NCBI GenBank assembly: GCA_051819765.1 | Contig: JBNJGT010000005.1 | Span: forward strand, 1 to 45,212 | Source: JBNJGT01 sp051819765 | Lineage (GTDB): Archaea > Nanobdellota > Nanobdellia > Woesearchaeales > JACJVW01 | DNA: 45,212 nucleotides | Direction: 5' to 3' | Part shown: positions 22,843 through 31,081 of the stretch, piece by piece | How positions within the stretch are numbered: position 1 is the first letter of the stretch | Layout of the letters: every line of letters starts with the position of its first letter | Program-made: the position numbers and the translations under genes | Notes under the pieces: model-generated | The model's input: only the letters and a program-made list of their open reading frames with translations | Told to the model about the DNA's origin: nothing | Databases searched by the model: none

Positions 22843-22855
22843 GTTTTATAAATAT
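22843..22855. promoter_or_regulatory. divergent promoter of the FIST and dehydrogenase operons
   Basis: GTTTTATAAATAT is a strong, nearly symmetrical TATA element between the two start codons (22802 and 22885). Plus-strand transcription would begin near 22874 with a short leader; minus-strand transcription would begin near 22824 with a leader holding the GAGGTG. Confidence 0.55.
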
Positions 22856-22884
22856 AGAAAGAATATGCAAAGCACATAGCAAAA

Positions 22885-23982
22885 ATGGAAGAACTTCGCA
22901 AATTTTTCTGTCCAGAGATCATCTTCGGCAATAACGCAATCAACCAGGTAGGCCAATATGCGACAAATTTAGGCATCGAGCATGCCCTGCTTGTCACAGA
23001 CAAAAATGTATCAGATGCAGGGTGGAAACAAGTAGCCCTGGAAAAACTCAGGGAGATGGGCGCAAGCGCAAGCATCTTTCAGGAAGTTGAAGAGAACTGT
23101 CCGATAGAGTCAGTCATGTCTGGACTCGCAGCATACAAACAGAACCAATGCAACGGAATAATTGCGCTTGGAGGCGGTAGCGTCATAGATTGCGCAAAGA
23201 CAATAGGTATCCTTGCCTCAAACGCAGCGCAGATAGAAGATCTCCAGGGAGTTGACAAGATCGGATGTCCAGCCCCCCCGCTCCTCTGCATCCCGACCAC
23301 CTGCGGTTCATCAGCGGACGTCTCGCAATTCGCGATAGTCCTCAACAGAAAGAAAAGTATCAAGATGGCTCTTGTCAGCAAGAAACTTGTCGCCGATGTG
23401 TCCCTCATTGACCCACAGACACTCACGACCCTCCCTGAGTATGAACTGAAAGCCACTACAGCGGATGCGTTGGTCCATGCGATCGAAGCATATGTATCAA
23501 ATGCCGCCTCACCCATCACCGACGCCTTCGCCCTCAATGCCATCAGACGCATCGCAAACAATTCTGATTTTTCCAGCCTCATGCTTGCAAGCCTTGAAGC
23601 AGGCATGGCCTTCTCAAATGCGAGCCTTGGCCTGTGCCATGCCATGTCACATTCCCTGGGGGGGATTACTGAAGAGAACCATGGCTACCTGAATGGATTC
23701 CTGTTGCCCAAAGTGATCGAATTCAATTACGACCACGCAAAAAGACGCTATCAAGAGATACACACTGCCCTGACCAATAAGACAGAATGCACGCTCAAAG
23801 ACCTCCTGGGAGCAGTAAATCAAGCCATACAAGCGCCCGCGCTGGAAATGCCATCACCCTCACCTGAGACAATACAGAAACTGACCACCGCAACCCTCAA
23901 TGACGCATGCATAGTGACCAACCCCAGATGGCCAAGCAAAGAGGAGGTGAAAGGGATCTATGCAAGAATCCTTGCACACTGA
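22885..23982 (+). CDS. iron-containing alcohol dehydrogenase family protein
   Basis: This 365-residue protein is a group III (Fe-dependent) alcohol dehydrogenase. The nucleotide-binding motif is GGGSVIDCAK. Metal ligands fit Asp in VSLIDPQTL, His in DALVHAIEAYVS, His in GLCHAMSHSLGG and His in NHGYLNGFLLP. Such enzymes reduce aldehydes or oxidise alcohols with NAD(P). The exact substrate cannot be told. It overlaps the PAS/DUF835 regulator gene by 23 bp and shares its promoter region with the divergent FIST pair, so its expression may be tuned by these sensors. Confidence 0.9.
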   Translation: MEELRKFFCPEIIFGNNAINQVGQYATNLGIEHALLVTDKNVSDAGWKQVALEKLREMGASASIFQEVEENCPIESVMSGLAAYKQNQCNGIIALGGGSVIDCAKTIGILASNAAQIEDLQGVDKIGCPAPPLLCIPTTCGSSADVSQFAIVLNRKKSIKMALVSKKLVADVSLIDPQTLTTLPEYELKATTADALVHAIEAYVSNAASPITDAFALNAIRRIANNSDFSSLMLASLEAGMAFSNASLGLCHAMSHSLGGITEENHGYLNGFLLPKVIEFNYDHAKRRYQEIHTALTNKTECTLKDLLGAVNQAIQAPALEMPSPSPETIQKLTTATLNDACIVTNPRWPSKEEVKGIYARILAH

Positions 23983-25690
23983 ATGGAACAGGCTCCGCCA
24001 AAAGATCATAGGGCTTGGGGAGGAATCTATCCAGAAATCCCATTACCCCCAACTTATGCAACGGCTCAGGGAACTTGAGCGCTTCAGTTATTTTGCAGAC
24101 AAGAGCAGCGACCTGCTTTTCATTCTTGATTCAGACGGAAAGATTGTGGACGGCAACACCACCGCCGCAGACACCCTGGGATATAATAAGGAAGAATTGC
24201 TCGGCAACCCATTCTCAATAGTAGCGAACCTGGACAGGCCAAACGAGACAACATTCTTCTACACCAAAGAGGGAGCAAAGATTAGTGTCCGCGTCTCAAT
24301 ACAAGAATCCCGCTTCCTTGATCAAGCCTATACAGTCATCATCGGAAAGGACCTCACCGAACAGGTACAGTTTGAGGAAGAACTGAAAAAATCAGAGGAC
24401 CGCTTCAAGAGCATCTTCTACAAGCTAAAGGACATCTACTTTCGCACTGACGAGGAGCGCCGCATCATCCTCTGCAGTCCCTCTGTCCAGGACATTTTAG
24501 GCTATACAAGCGAAGAATGTATGGGCCAACGGATCTATCACTTCCTTCAGAAAGAAAAAAGCACATTCCAGGCCAAACTCCAGAAGACAGGTATCATAAA
24601 AGATGAACAGATCCAACTCAGGGGCAAACAGGACGCATGGGTTTCAGCCACAGCACAGTACTATTACACAAGAGACGGGAGCATCGCAGGGATAGAGGGG
24701 GTATTGCGTGATATCACCAGAGAGAAACTGGCAGAGGACCAACTGCAAAAATCAAATGAAACCTTCAAGAGGATTCTTGATAGCGCATCCGACATCATCA
24801 TCGCGACAGACCCCAAAGGCCGGGTTACAGAATGGAACCGGGCAGCAAGCCAGCACACTAACAGGCACAAGCATGAGATGCTCAACAGGCCGATCATAGG
24901 AGACCCATTCCTCAAAGAGATTGGACACCTGATCCAGGAAACTCTCAAGAAGAAGCAGCCCATGACCAAGACGATCGAGACCCACAAAGCAAACCTCCTT
25001 GCCTCAACATCCCTCATCCAGGACGGCCAGGGCGCAGTGCTGACTGCAAAGGAGATTGAGCACTCACCCCAAAGGGATTTCATACCAGGTACAGCCTACA
25101 TTGATTGGAACACCCTTGACCTCAGGGACGTCATACAGCACTGCAAAGAGAAGCAACGGAATATCCTTGTCCTGACCAGAGGCACATCCCAAAACCCAAT
25201 GATACCCTACCCCAGAGAGAACCTCAAAATGACACTAAAGGGACACATCAGGGAACAGGAGCGCACCACGGTTTTTGACCGCTTCGAATACCTGAAAGCA
25301 ACTAAGGGATTTACTGCTGCCCTCCAACTCGTATATGAACTGCACGATGAACTTCCTAAGACAAGTACCCTCATAGTCCGCGGGCACCCTTCATGCTTTT
25401 CAGAGGAGGAAAAGCATTTCTTGTCCCAGGAATTGAAGCCCATACCAAAGGAAGTGGGTCCCTTGCTGGAAGAGGAAAAACTGATCCTGCTCCAAGAGAT
25501 AAGAAAGATGCAGGAGCAAAACATCCACCCGACCATCTCGAACCTGCAAAAACGCTGCAACCTTTCAAGGGTCACGGTCAAAAAGCGGATTGATGCGCTG
25601 GAAAGCCTCAACCTGGTAGAGACCCAGCGCAAGGGAAGGCATCGATCAATCATGCTAAGCCAGAAAGCTGACCACATAAGGCCAATATGA
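23960..25690 (+). CDS. PAS-domain sensor with DUF835 and C-terminal winged helix (second copy)
   Basis: The 576-residue protein repeats the architecture of the regulator at 191. PAS-like segments lie at about residues 35-140 (LLFILDSDGKIVDGN), 145-260 (IYFRTDEERRIILCSP) and 265-370 (IIIATDPKGRVTEWN). A DUF835-like region follows (TVFDRFEYLKATKGFTAALQ), then a winged helix (NLQKRCNLSRVTVKKRIDAL). There is no kinase domain. A GGAGGTG at 23942-23948 is about 11 nt before the ATG, inside the end of the dehydrogenase gene, so translation is probably coupled. It likely controls the dehydrogenase/FIST locus; the signal sensed is unknown. Confidence 0.8.
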   Translation: MQESLHTEWNRLRQKIIGLGEESIQKSHYPQLMQRLRELERFSYFADKSSDLLFILDSDGKIVDGNTTAADTLGYNKEELLGNPFSIVANLDRPNETTFFYTKEGAKISVRVSIQESRFLDQAYTVIIGKDLTEQVQFEEELKKSEDRFKSIFYKLKDIYFRTDEERRIILCSPSVQDILGYTSEECMGQRIYHFLQKEKSTFQAKLQKTGIIKDEQIQLRGKQDAWVSATAQYYYTRDGSIAGIEGVLRDITREKLAEDQLQKSNETFKRILDSASDIIIATDPKGRVTEWNRAASQHTNRHKHEMLNRPIIGDPFLKEIGHLIQETLKKKQPMTKTIETHKANLLASTSLIQDGQGAVLTAKEIEHSPQRDFIPGTAYIDWNTLDLRDVIQHCKEKQRNILVLTRGTSQNPMIPYPRENLKMTLKGHIREQERTTVFDRFEYLKATKGFTAALQLVYELHDELPKTSTLIVRGHPSCFSEEEKHFLSQELKPIPKEVGPLLEEEKLILLQEIRKMQEQNIHPTISNLQKRCNLSRVTVKKRIDALESLNLVETQRKGRHRSIMLSQKADHIRPI

Positions 25691-25732
25691 CACCGCAATG
25701 ACATTGATGCCCGATTACCGACGTATATGCAC

Positions 25733-25931
25733 CATATAAAGGCACGGTCTTGTGAGTGATTCTTTTTGCAAAGTATCATCAAAATCGGTATTTTAGAGCC
25801 CATTGCAAGAGCTACCCATTACGGACAGAGCCACAAAGAGGATTTCGAAGGCACCAAACCCGTAAGATCACGAAATAACGAAAATTTTATATACCGTAAA
25901 TACCGGGGGTACACTTAGGGGGTGTTAATCG
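25733..25931 (+). promoter_or_regulatory. promoter region of TFE
   Basis: TTTTATATACC (about 25886-25896) is a good TATA box; GGGGGTG at 25918-25924 is a Shine-Dalgarno sequence 7 nt before the GTG start at 25932. A second TATA-like CCATATAAAGG lies at 25733-25743 without an obvious gene after it, and could start a short transcript or a longer TFE leader. Confidence 0.5.
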
Positions 25932-26432
25932 GTGAGAATAACCAAAAAACTAGCTGAAAGTGTAATCTCCGATGTGATCGGGGACGATGCCATGCCAGCG
26001 ATACAGAATATGTACAAGAAAAGCGACATTTCTGAGCTTGACCTTGCGGATTTATATGGGGGAGACATAAACCACGCACGAAACGTGCTTTATCGCATGC
26101 ACAACAACAACCTGGTGACATTTACCAAACGCAAGGATAAGATTAAGGGATGGTATGTATATTACTGGACCTTGAACACCAAACGGATAAAAGAGCTTGC
26201 CATACGGGTGAATGAAGACCGCATAGAGATGCTCAAAAACCGTCTGCAACGGGAAAAGGGCCATATCTACTATACCTGCTGCAACAGTTGCGTACGCCTG
26301 GATTTCGACAAAGCGACCGATTTTTGCTTCAAATGCCCGGAATGCAACACCATACTCGTAGAAGAGGATAACACCGAAAAGATTAACGTTCTTGAGAAAG
26401 AGATGGAGCGACTTGAGAAGATAACCGCTTGA
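25932..26432 (+). CDS. tfe: transcription initiation factor E (TFE alpha)
   Basis: The 166-residue protein is archaeal TFE, homologue of the TFIIE alpha subunit, which helps open promoters with TBP and TFB. An extended winged helix (DISELDLADLYGGDINHARN, then NNLVTFTKRKDKIKGWYVYY) precedes a zinc ribbon with the pairs CNSC and CPEC in YYTCCNSCVRL and FKCPECNTIL, and a short C-terminal coiled helix. Translation starts with GTG. The last 50 bp overlap the convergent isomerase gene. Confidence 0.95.
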   Translation: MRITKKLAESVISDVIGDDAMPAIQNMYKKSDISELDLADLYGGDINHARNVLYRMHNNNLVTFTKRKDKIKGWYVYYWTLNTKRIKELAIRVNEDRIEMLKNRLQREKGHIYYTCCNSCVRLDFDKATDFCFKCPECNTILVEEDNTEKINVLEKEMERLEKITA

Positions 26433-27279
26433 ACATCCAAGGATTTTTTTTCTTTAATTCTTCAACCAGTAATTCAGGTCGATAGACACCCTGATCGCTT
26501 ATGACACCTGTCAATAAATTGGCCGGCACAAGCGAGAATGCAGGATTGCTGATCGTAACGCCAAGAGGAGCATCCTCCCAGACCTCTGAGGCATCCCGTT
26601 CTTCAAGCACCTCATCATACCCAAGCAAGGACAAAGGATCAAATTTCCACGAGTGAGTACACGCATAGACCGGAATATCCAAGTGGTTGGCAAGCCCACA
26701 GATGATTTCACTCCCCACTTTATTGACAACCGCCCCTTCACAGCTTAAGGCATCACATCCGATAAGCACCAGGTCAGCCTTTTTAAGAGCATAGTGCACT
26801 CCCGAATCAATGAAGTGCGTCACCGGCACCCCTACTTCAGCAAGATCCCTGGCTGTTTTTCTCCCCTGATACAAAGGCCGTGTTTCCGTATTATGTACCC
26901 GAAAGCGCGTCCCCTCACCCCATGCCTGCGCAAGCACACCCACCACAGTAGAACTATGACAATGCGTATAGACCACCATACCACCCCTTATTTTATGAGC
27001 ACCATACTCACAGACATGCCGATGCCCATCAAGAAGGATCCTTTTTGCATCTTTGATACGGCGGGCAAGAGAAGCGGTATCATAAAGCACATAATTGACA
27101 GCATTTCGAAGATACGGTTCAGTGGGACGTGCACAAAAAAGCTGTTCACGGGCAGAATCAAGGTCGATTCCCTCACGATGAGCAGCCTCCAATGCCCCAA
27201 GCCCTGCAAGAGCTATTGCATGGGCTCCTTGGATGGTCAGTGAACGGATATCAGAAAGAATATGAGAAAAAGAACTCAT
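26383..27279 (-). CDS. ribose-1,5-bisphosphate isomerase / eIF2B alpha-like protein
   Basis: This 298-residue protein belongs to the eIF2B/MtnA superfamily. Cys107 in VYTHCHSSTVVG and Asp176 in IGCDALSCEGAVVNKVGS are spaced by 69 residues, as in the ribose-1,5-bisphosphate isomerase of Thermococcus, where the pair is catalytic. RPTEPYLRNAVNYV and TETRPLYQGRKTA match substrate-binding segments. It would feed nucleoside-derived ribose into RuBisCO-linked AMP metabolism; the partner enzymes (AMP phosphorylase, form III RuBisCO) are not in this window. An archaeal translation-factor-like role is the alternative. Confidence 0.8.
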   Translation of the reverse strand: MSSFSHILSDIRSLTIQGAHAIALAGLGALEAAHREGIDLDSAREQLFCARPTEPYLRNAVNYVLYDTASLARRIKDAKRILLDGHRHVCEYGAHKIRGGMVVYTHCHSSTVVGVLAQAWGEGTRFRVHNTETRPLYQGRKTARDLAEVGVPVTHFIDSGVHYALKKADLVLIGCDALSCEGAVVNKVGSEIICGLANHLDIPVYACTHSWKFDPLSLLGYDEVLEERDASEVWEDAPLGVTISNPAFSLVPANLLTGVISDQGVYRPELLVEELKKKNPWMFKRLSSQVAPSLSQER

Positions 27280-27572
27280 TTCGATTTAGATTTTTTGGTC
27301 GACTTCTTGGTTGAACTTTTTTTGGTTGACTTTTTCGCCGACTTTTTGGTTGAAGCCTTTTTCGGCGAATCAGCAAATCTATCCTCGATTGAACGCTCCT
27401 CTTTCTCGATCTTTAGCTCTTCGCTCAGGATACGACTGGCAAGATTCTCGATATGGATTTCTATCCGCGAGATCCGTCGCTCCATCAGCACCAGTATCCG
27501 TAATGAATAGACAATTGCCGCCAAGACACCAATGATGATACTGATTGTCACTTCTTGTAATGGTAAAGCCAT
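27276..27572 (-). CDS. membrane-anchored protein with H1-like Lys/Ser tail
   Basis: The 98-residue protein has one N-terminal transmembrane helix (ISIIIGVLAAIVYSLRILVL), a helical stretch likely to form a coiled coil (about 30-63), and a C-terminal tail of repeated KKS/TKKS units over the last 28 residues. Such tails resemble those of histone H1 or bacterial Hc1 and could bind DNA or RNA at the membrane. GAGGTGG lies 5 nt before the ATG. It overlaps the isomerase gene by 4 bp. No family is recognised. Confidence 0.65.
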   Translation of the reverse strand: MALPLQEVTISIIIGVLAAIVYSLRILVLMERRISRIEIHIENLASRILSEELKIEKEERSIEDRFADSPKKASTKKSAKKSTKKSSTKKSTKKSKSK

Positions 27573-27589
27573 GATTCCACCTCTTTTAA

Positions 27590-27938
27590 TTATAGGAGGC
27601 TTCTAGATATGATACTATAAAAAAGTTTCGAGACAAGGATACTAATATACACATTAATTCTGCTTCCTGTGCACAAAAAAAACAAGATCTTCACCGCCAA
27701 AAGCGCCTCAGACCAGGGAATCTCCATAAGAAACAGAGGGGTGTTCCCTGGACCTATCCGCAGAAAAACCAGGAATACAGCATCCAAAGCACGAGAAATG
27801 GAGCGTTCCAGGAGAAATGAAGGGGGCGCAAACCCTGCAGCACACATATTCAAATAAAACTATTTGAAGACAAAAGTGTTTATAAGCACTAGACATGTTG
27901 AAATAATCTATAAAAAATATTGATTACTCCGATATACC
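27590..27938. other. intergenic region upstream of MCM
   Basis: This gap holds promoters for the Lys-tail gene (TATA-like TTTTTTATAG, minus strand, about 27613-27622) and for MCM (CTATAAAAAA, about 27908-27917, 26 bp before the ATG). In between is one short basic frame listed separately with low confidence. Confidence 0.5.
27669..27857 (+). CDS. possible small basic protein
   Basis: A 62-residue frame with a GTG start encodes an Arg/Lys-rich, probably disordered peptide (KNKIFTAKSASDQG, then IRRKTRNTASKAREMERSRR). A TATA-like CTAATATACA lies only about 15 bp upstream, too close for a normal start, and there is no Shine-Dalgarno sequence. It could be chance. Confidence 0.22.
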   Translation: MHKKNKIFTAKSASDQGISIRNRGVFPGPIRRKTRNTASKAREMERSRRNEGGANPAAHIFK

Positions 27939-29954
27939 ATGGACGCCCAAGAACAAATCATTCTCTTCAAGGAATTCATAGAGCAGGAGTACATGTCTGA
28001 ACTCCTCGAGCGCTCCAGAACCGGAAAGAAAGCATTGTTTCTTGATTTCAAAAAGCTTGCGCTCTTCCATCTGAAACTGTCAGATGAGTTGCTGGAATCA
28101 CCTGAGGAGGTCATCAAAGCTGCAGAGGTAGCATTGGAGCAATTTGATTTGCCAGAAGAGAAAAAGTTCAAAGTACGCTTCACCAATCTTCCTGAATCCC
28201 AAAAGATCCTGATCAGAGACATCAGGAGCGAGCATCTCGGAAAATTTCTGTGGATTGAAGGCACGGTCAGGCAGAAATCAGACGTACGCCCCCAAGTCAC
28301 CTCAGCACGCTTTGAATGTCCCAGCTGCGGCAATGTCATTCCCGTCCTCCAGCTTGACACCAAGTTCAAGGAACCCAGTAGGTGTGGCTGCGGCAGGAAA
28401 GGCAAGTTCAGGCTTATCTCAAAAGAACTCGTTGATGCCCAAAGCATCATGCTCGAGGAGGCAGCAGAAGACCTTGAAGGAGGAGAGCAACCCAAACGGA
28501 TGAAGCTCTTTTGCAAGGAGGATCTTGCAAGCCCGCTTTCTGACAAGAAGACCAATCCTGGCACAAGGATTATCGTGAACGGTTTTGTGAAAGAAGTCCC
28601 GGTAGTGCTTCGCACAGGTGGCCAGAGCACAAAATTTGACCTCATGATTGAAGCAAACTTTGTTGACTCCCTGGGCGAAGAGTTCGAGGATATCAAGATC
28701 AGTGAAGAAGAGGAAGAAGAGATCAAACAGATTGCCACCTCACAAAAAGTTATCAAACGCCTGGTGGAAAGCCTGGCACCCTCAATCTACGGTCATGATA
28801 AGATCAAAGAAGCACTCATGCTCCAATTGGTAGGAGGGGTCAAGAAGAAACGGGATGACGGTGTCCGAACCAGGGGAGACATGCACATCCTCCTCATAGG
28901 AGATCCTGGAGCCGGGAAATCACAACTGCTCAAACGGGTCCACACCATTGCGCCCAAGTCCCGGTTTGTGAGCGGGAAAGGGGTTTCCGGTGCAGGTCTC
29001 ACAGCAACTGTCGTAAAGGATGAGTTCCTTGGAGGCTGGGCCCTCGAGGCAGGAGCCCTTGTTCTCGCGAATAAAGGGATCATCTGCATAGACGAGCTTG
29101 ACAAGATGTCATCCGACGATACAAGCTCCATGCACGAAGCCCTGGAAGGCCAGACAGTGACGGTTTCAAAAGCAAACATCCAGGCAACCCTCAAATGCGA
29201 GACCACAGTGCTTGCCGCCGCAAACCCCAAATTCGGGAGGTTTGACCCCTACTCCAAGACCATCGCCGAGCAGATCGAACTGCCAAGCACCCTTATCAAC
29301 CGGTTCGATCTCATCTTTCCCATCAAGGACCTTCCCGACCCTGTCAAAGACGAGAAGCTTGCCCGTTTTGTCCTTACCCTCCACAAGGACTCAGAGACAG
29401 TCGATGCAGAAATCGACACAGAGATGTTCCGAAAATACATATCCTACGTCCAAAAGCAAAAGCCAGAACTCACAGAAGGAGCAATCAACGAGATCGTTGA
29501 ATACTACCTGAAGATGCGCGGTTCCGGCCAAGGCGAAGGCTCGGTCAAATCAATCCCGATCTCAGCCAGGCAGCTTGAAGGCCTCCTCCGGATGGCAGAA
29601 GCCTATGCAAAACTTCGGCTAAGCGAGAAAGTCACCAAGCGCGATGCAAAGAAATCCGTCGAACTTCTCGATTACTGCCTACGCCAGATCGCCTATGACG
29701 AAGAAAGCGGCACCATTGACATTGACAGGATAGCAACAGGGGTTACCACCAGCGAACGAAGTAAGCTTTCAAACATCAAAGGTATCATCCAGGAGCTTGA
29801 AGACAAGATCGGAAAGACAATCCCTATTGAGGACATCATCTCTTTAGCGCTTGAGAAAGGCATGGACGAAGACCAAGTCGACAGCGCAATCGAGAAACTC
29901 AAACGATCAGGAGATGTGTTCGAGCCTAAGCGAGGCTTCATAAGCAGGATCTAG
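27939..29954 (+). CDS. mcm: replicative DNA helicase MCM
   Basis: The 671-residue protein is the archaeal MCM helicase. The N-terminal domain carries the zinc site CPSCGN with CGCGRKG (about residues 127-151). The AAA+ core has Walker A GDPGAGKSQLLK, Walker B GIICIDELDKM, sensor 1 LAAANPKFGRFD and the arginine-finger region STLINRFDLIFP. A C-terminal winged helix ends the chain. No intein interrupts it. The start is leaderless. The stop TAG and the stop of the convergent lipoprotein gene share the palindrome CTAG at 29951-29954. Confidence 0.97.
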   Translation: MDAQEQIILFKEFIEQEYMSELLERSRTGKKALFLDFKKLALFHLKLSDELLESPEEVIKAAEVALEQFDLPEEKKFKVRFTNLPESQKILIRDIRSEHLGKFLWIEGTVRQKSDVRPQVTSARFECPSCGNVIPVLQLDTKFKEPSRCGCGRKGKFRLISKELVDAQSIMLEEAAEDLEGGEQPKRMKLFCKEDLASPLSDKKTNPGTRIIVNGFVKEVPVVLRTGGQSTKFDLMIEANFVDSLGEEFEDIKISEEEEEEIKQIATSQKVIKRLVESLAPSIYGHDKIKEALMLQLVGGVKKKRDDGVRTRGDMHILLIGDPGAGKSQLLKRVHTIAPKSRFVSGKGVSGAGLTATVVKDEFLGGWALEAGALVLANKGIICIDELDKMSSDDTSSMHEALEGQTVTVSKANIQATLKCETTVLAAANPKFGRFDPYSKTIAEQIELPSTLINRFDLIFPIKDLPDPVKDEKLARFVLTLHKDSETVDAEIDTEMFRKYISYVQKQKPELTEGAINEIVEYYLKMRGSGQGEGSVKSIPISARQLEGLLRMAEAYAKLRLSEKVTKRDAKKSVELLDYCLRQIAYDEESGTIDIDRIATGVTTSERSKLSNIKGIIQELEDKIGKTIPIEDIISLALEKGMDEDQVDSAIEKLKRSGDVFEPKRGFISRI

Positions 29955-31033
29955 CTCAAGGTGAGATACCCATCCACATCACGGACTTCCTGATACCCGT
30001 ACATGCGGACAAGTCCACTCAACTGCTGGCCCTGGCACGCAGCAGGGTCCTGCACCGTCCAACTCACCGTCGCATGGGTATCAGAGAAAGTGGTAGAGAT
30101 CGTATCAACAAACGATTCATCCTCATCTTCTCCCTCACAACTGCGGTATATCTCCACGGACACATCTTCTCCATTACAATCCCCCTCTCCACTGATTGAA
30201 ATCTCCACAGTATCATCAGGAGAGACATCATGGGAGGAAAATTCCGCTGAGACCAGTTCACAACGGGCGCAGCCATTGGTATTCAAAGACGCGCACACAG
30301 ACTCCGCTGAGCAATCAAGACAGAACATATCACCTGCGCATTGGTCATGGGTAGAGCAGGACTTGTAGCAGTTTCCGTCGATGCAGGTATCAAAAGTAGT
30401 GCAATCAGAATCATTCACGCATGATTCATCAATCTCAGAGGGTGGGGTACAAACAGAACCCACACAATACGCACCTGAACAATCCGAATCATCCGTGCAG
30501 CTTTTGATACAACTGTTTTCCTCGCATACATAGCCGGTTGCGCAATCTGTATTATCAGAACAGGCAGGTGCACTTCCGCCACCGGATTTAGGTTTGGTGC
30601 CAACAGTCCCATCACTATGATACAGATAACAGGCATCGTAATTTCCGAATGTGACCCACGTCTTTGAGCCCGACGCAGCGGTCTGGTTCAATAATGCATA
30701 GTGGGGAGTAGGACTCCATCCAAGCGGAGGATTATCCCCTTCCAAAGCAAGTCTGAAATCCACCCGCGACCGGTCACATGAGAGCACAGAATACGTGCAG
30801 GTATATTCCGTCTGCCCATTGCTCAGTTCGGTCATGGAGATGCTGACATTGGCATAGGTCTTCTTGGATTTCCCGGTACACGGGTTATCGATCTCCTGAG
30901 GTTCAAGATCCTCAGCCTCATCATTTGGATAGACCGGCGGTGGATACGCTCCCAAGCCATCACCCTGCGGATCCTCTTCACCGCAACAACAGCCGGTGAT
31001 GAACAAAAGAGCAATGATCCAATAGTACTTCAT
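29951..31033 (-). CDS. cysteine-rich lipoprotein
   Basis: The 360-residue exported protein has a lipobox (LLFITGC) in a short signal peptide, so Cys15 should be lipid-modified. After an acidic and proline-rich spacer, a domain of about 80 residues precedes a region (about 155-255) of small disulfide modules of the form C-x-DSDC-x-C-x-C (for example CSDNTDCATGYVC, CVNDSDCTTFDTC). A beta-rich C-terminal domain follows (SHDVSPDDTVEISISGEGDC onward). The modules resemble those in secreted proteins of DPANN archaea. It is divergent from, and shares one TATA element with, the Lgt-like gene. The function is unknown. Confidence 0.8.
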   Translation of the reverse strand: MKYYWIIALLFITGCCCGEEDPQGDGLGAYPPPVYPNDEAEDLEPQEIDNPCTGKSKKTYANVSISMTELSNGQTEYTCTYSVLSCDRSRVDFRLALEGDNPPLGWSPTPHYALLNQTAASGSKTWVTFGNYDACYLYHSDGTVGTKPKSGGGSAPACSDNTDCATGYVCEENSCIKSCTDDSDCSGAYCVGSVCTPPSEIDESCVNDSDCTTFDTCIDGNCYKSCSTHDQCAGDMFCLDCSAESVCASLNTNGCARCELVSAEFSSHDVSPDDTVEISISGEGDCNGEDVSVEIYRSCEGEDEDESFVDTISTTFSDTHATVSWTVQDPAACQGQQLSGLVRMYGYQEVRDVDGYLTLS

Positions 31034-31055
31034 AGGGTACTAGTGGCTCATAGGC

Positions 31056-31063
31056 TTTATTAA
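31056..31063. promoter_or_regulatory. shared divergent TATA element, lipoprotein/Lgt-like
   Basis: TTTATTAA at 31056-31063 lies about 26 bp from the lipoprotein ATG (31033) and about 23 bp from the Lgt-like ATG (31082) in a 48-bp gap. No other TATA-like element is evident. Confidence 0.55.
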
Positions 31064-31081
31064 TTTTTCGAGCATTTTTTA

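Noticed and set aside
27939..29954. Intein in MCM
   Set aside because: Walker A, Walker B and sensor regions follow at normal spacing and the length is ordinary.
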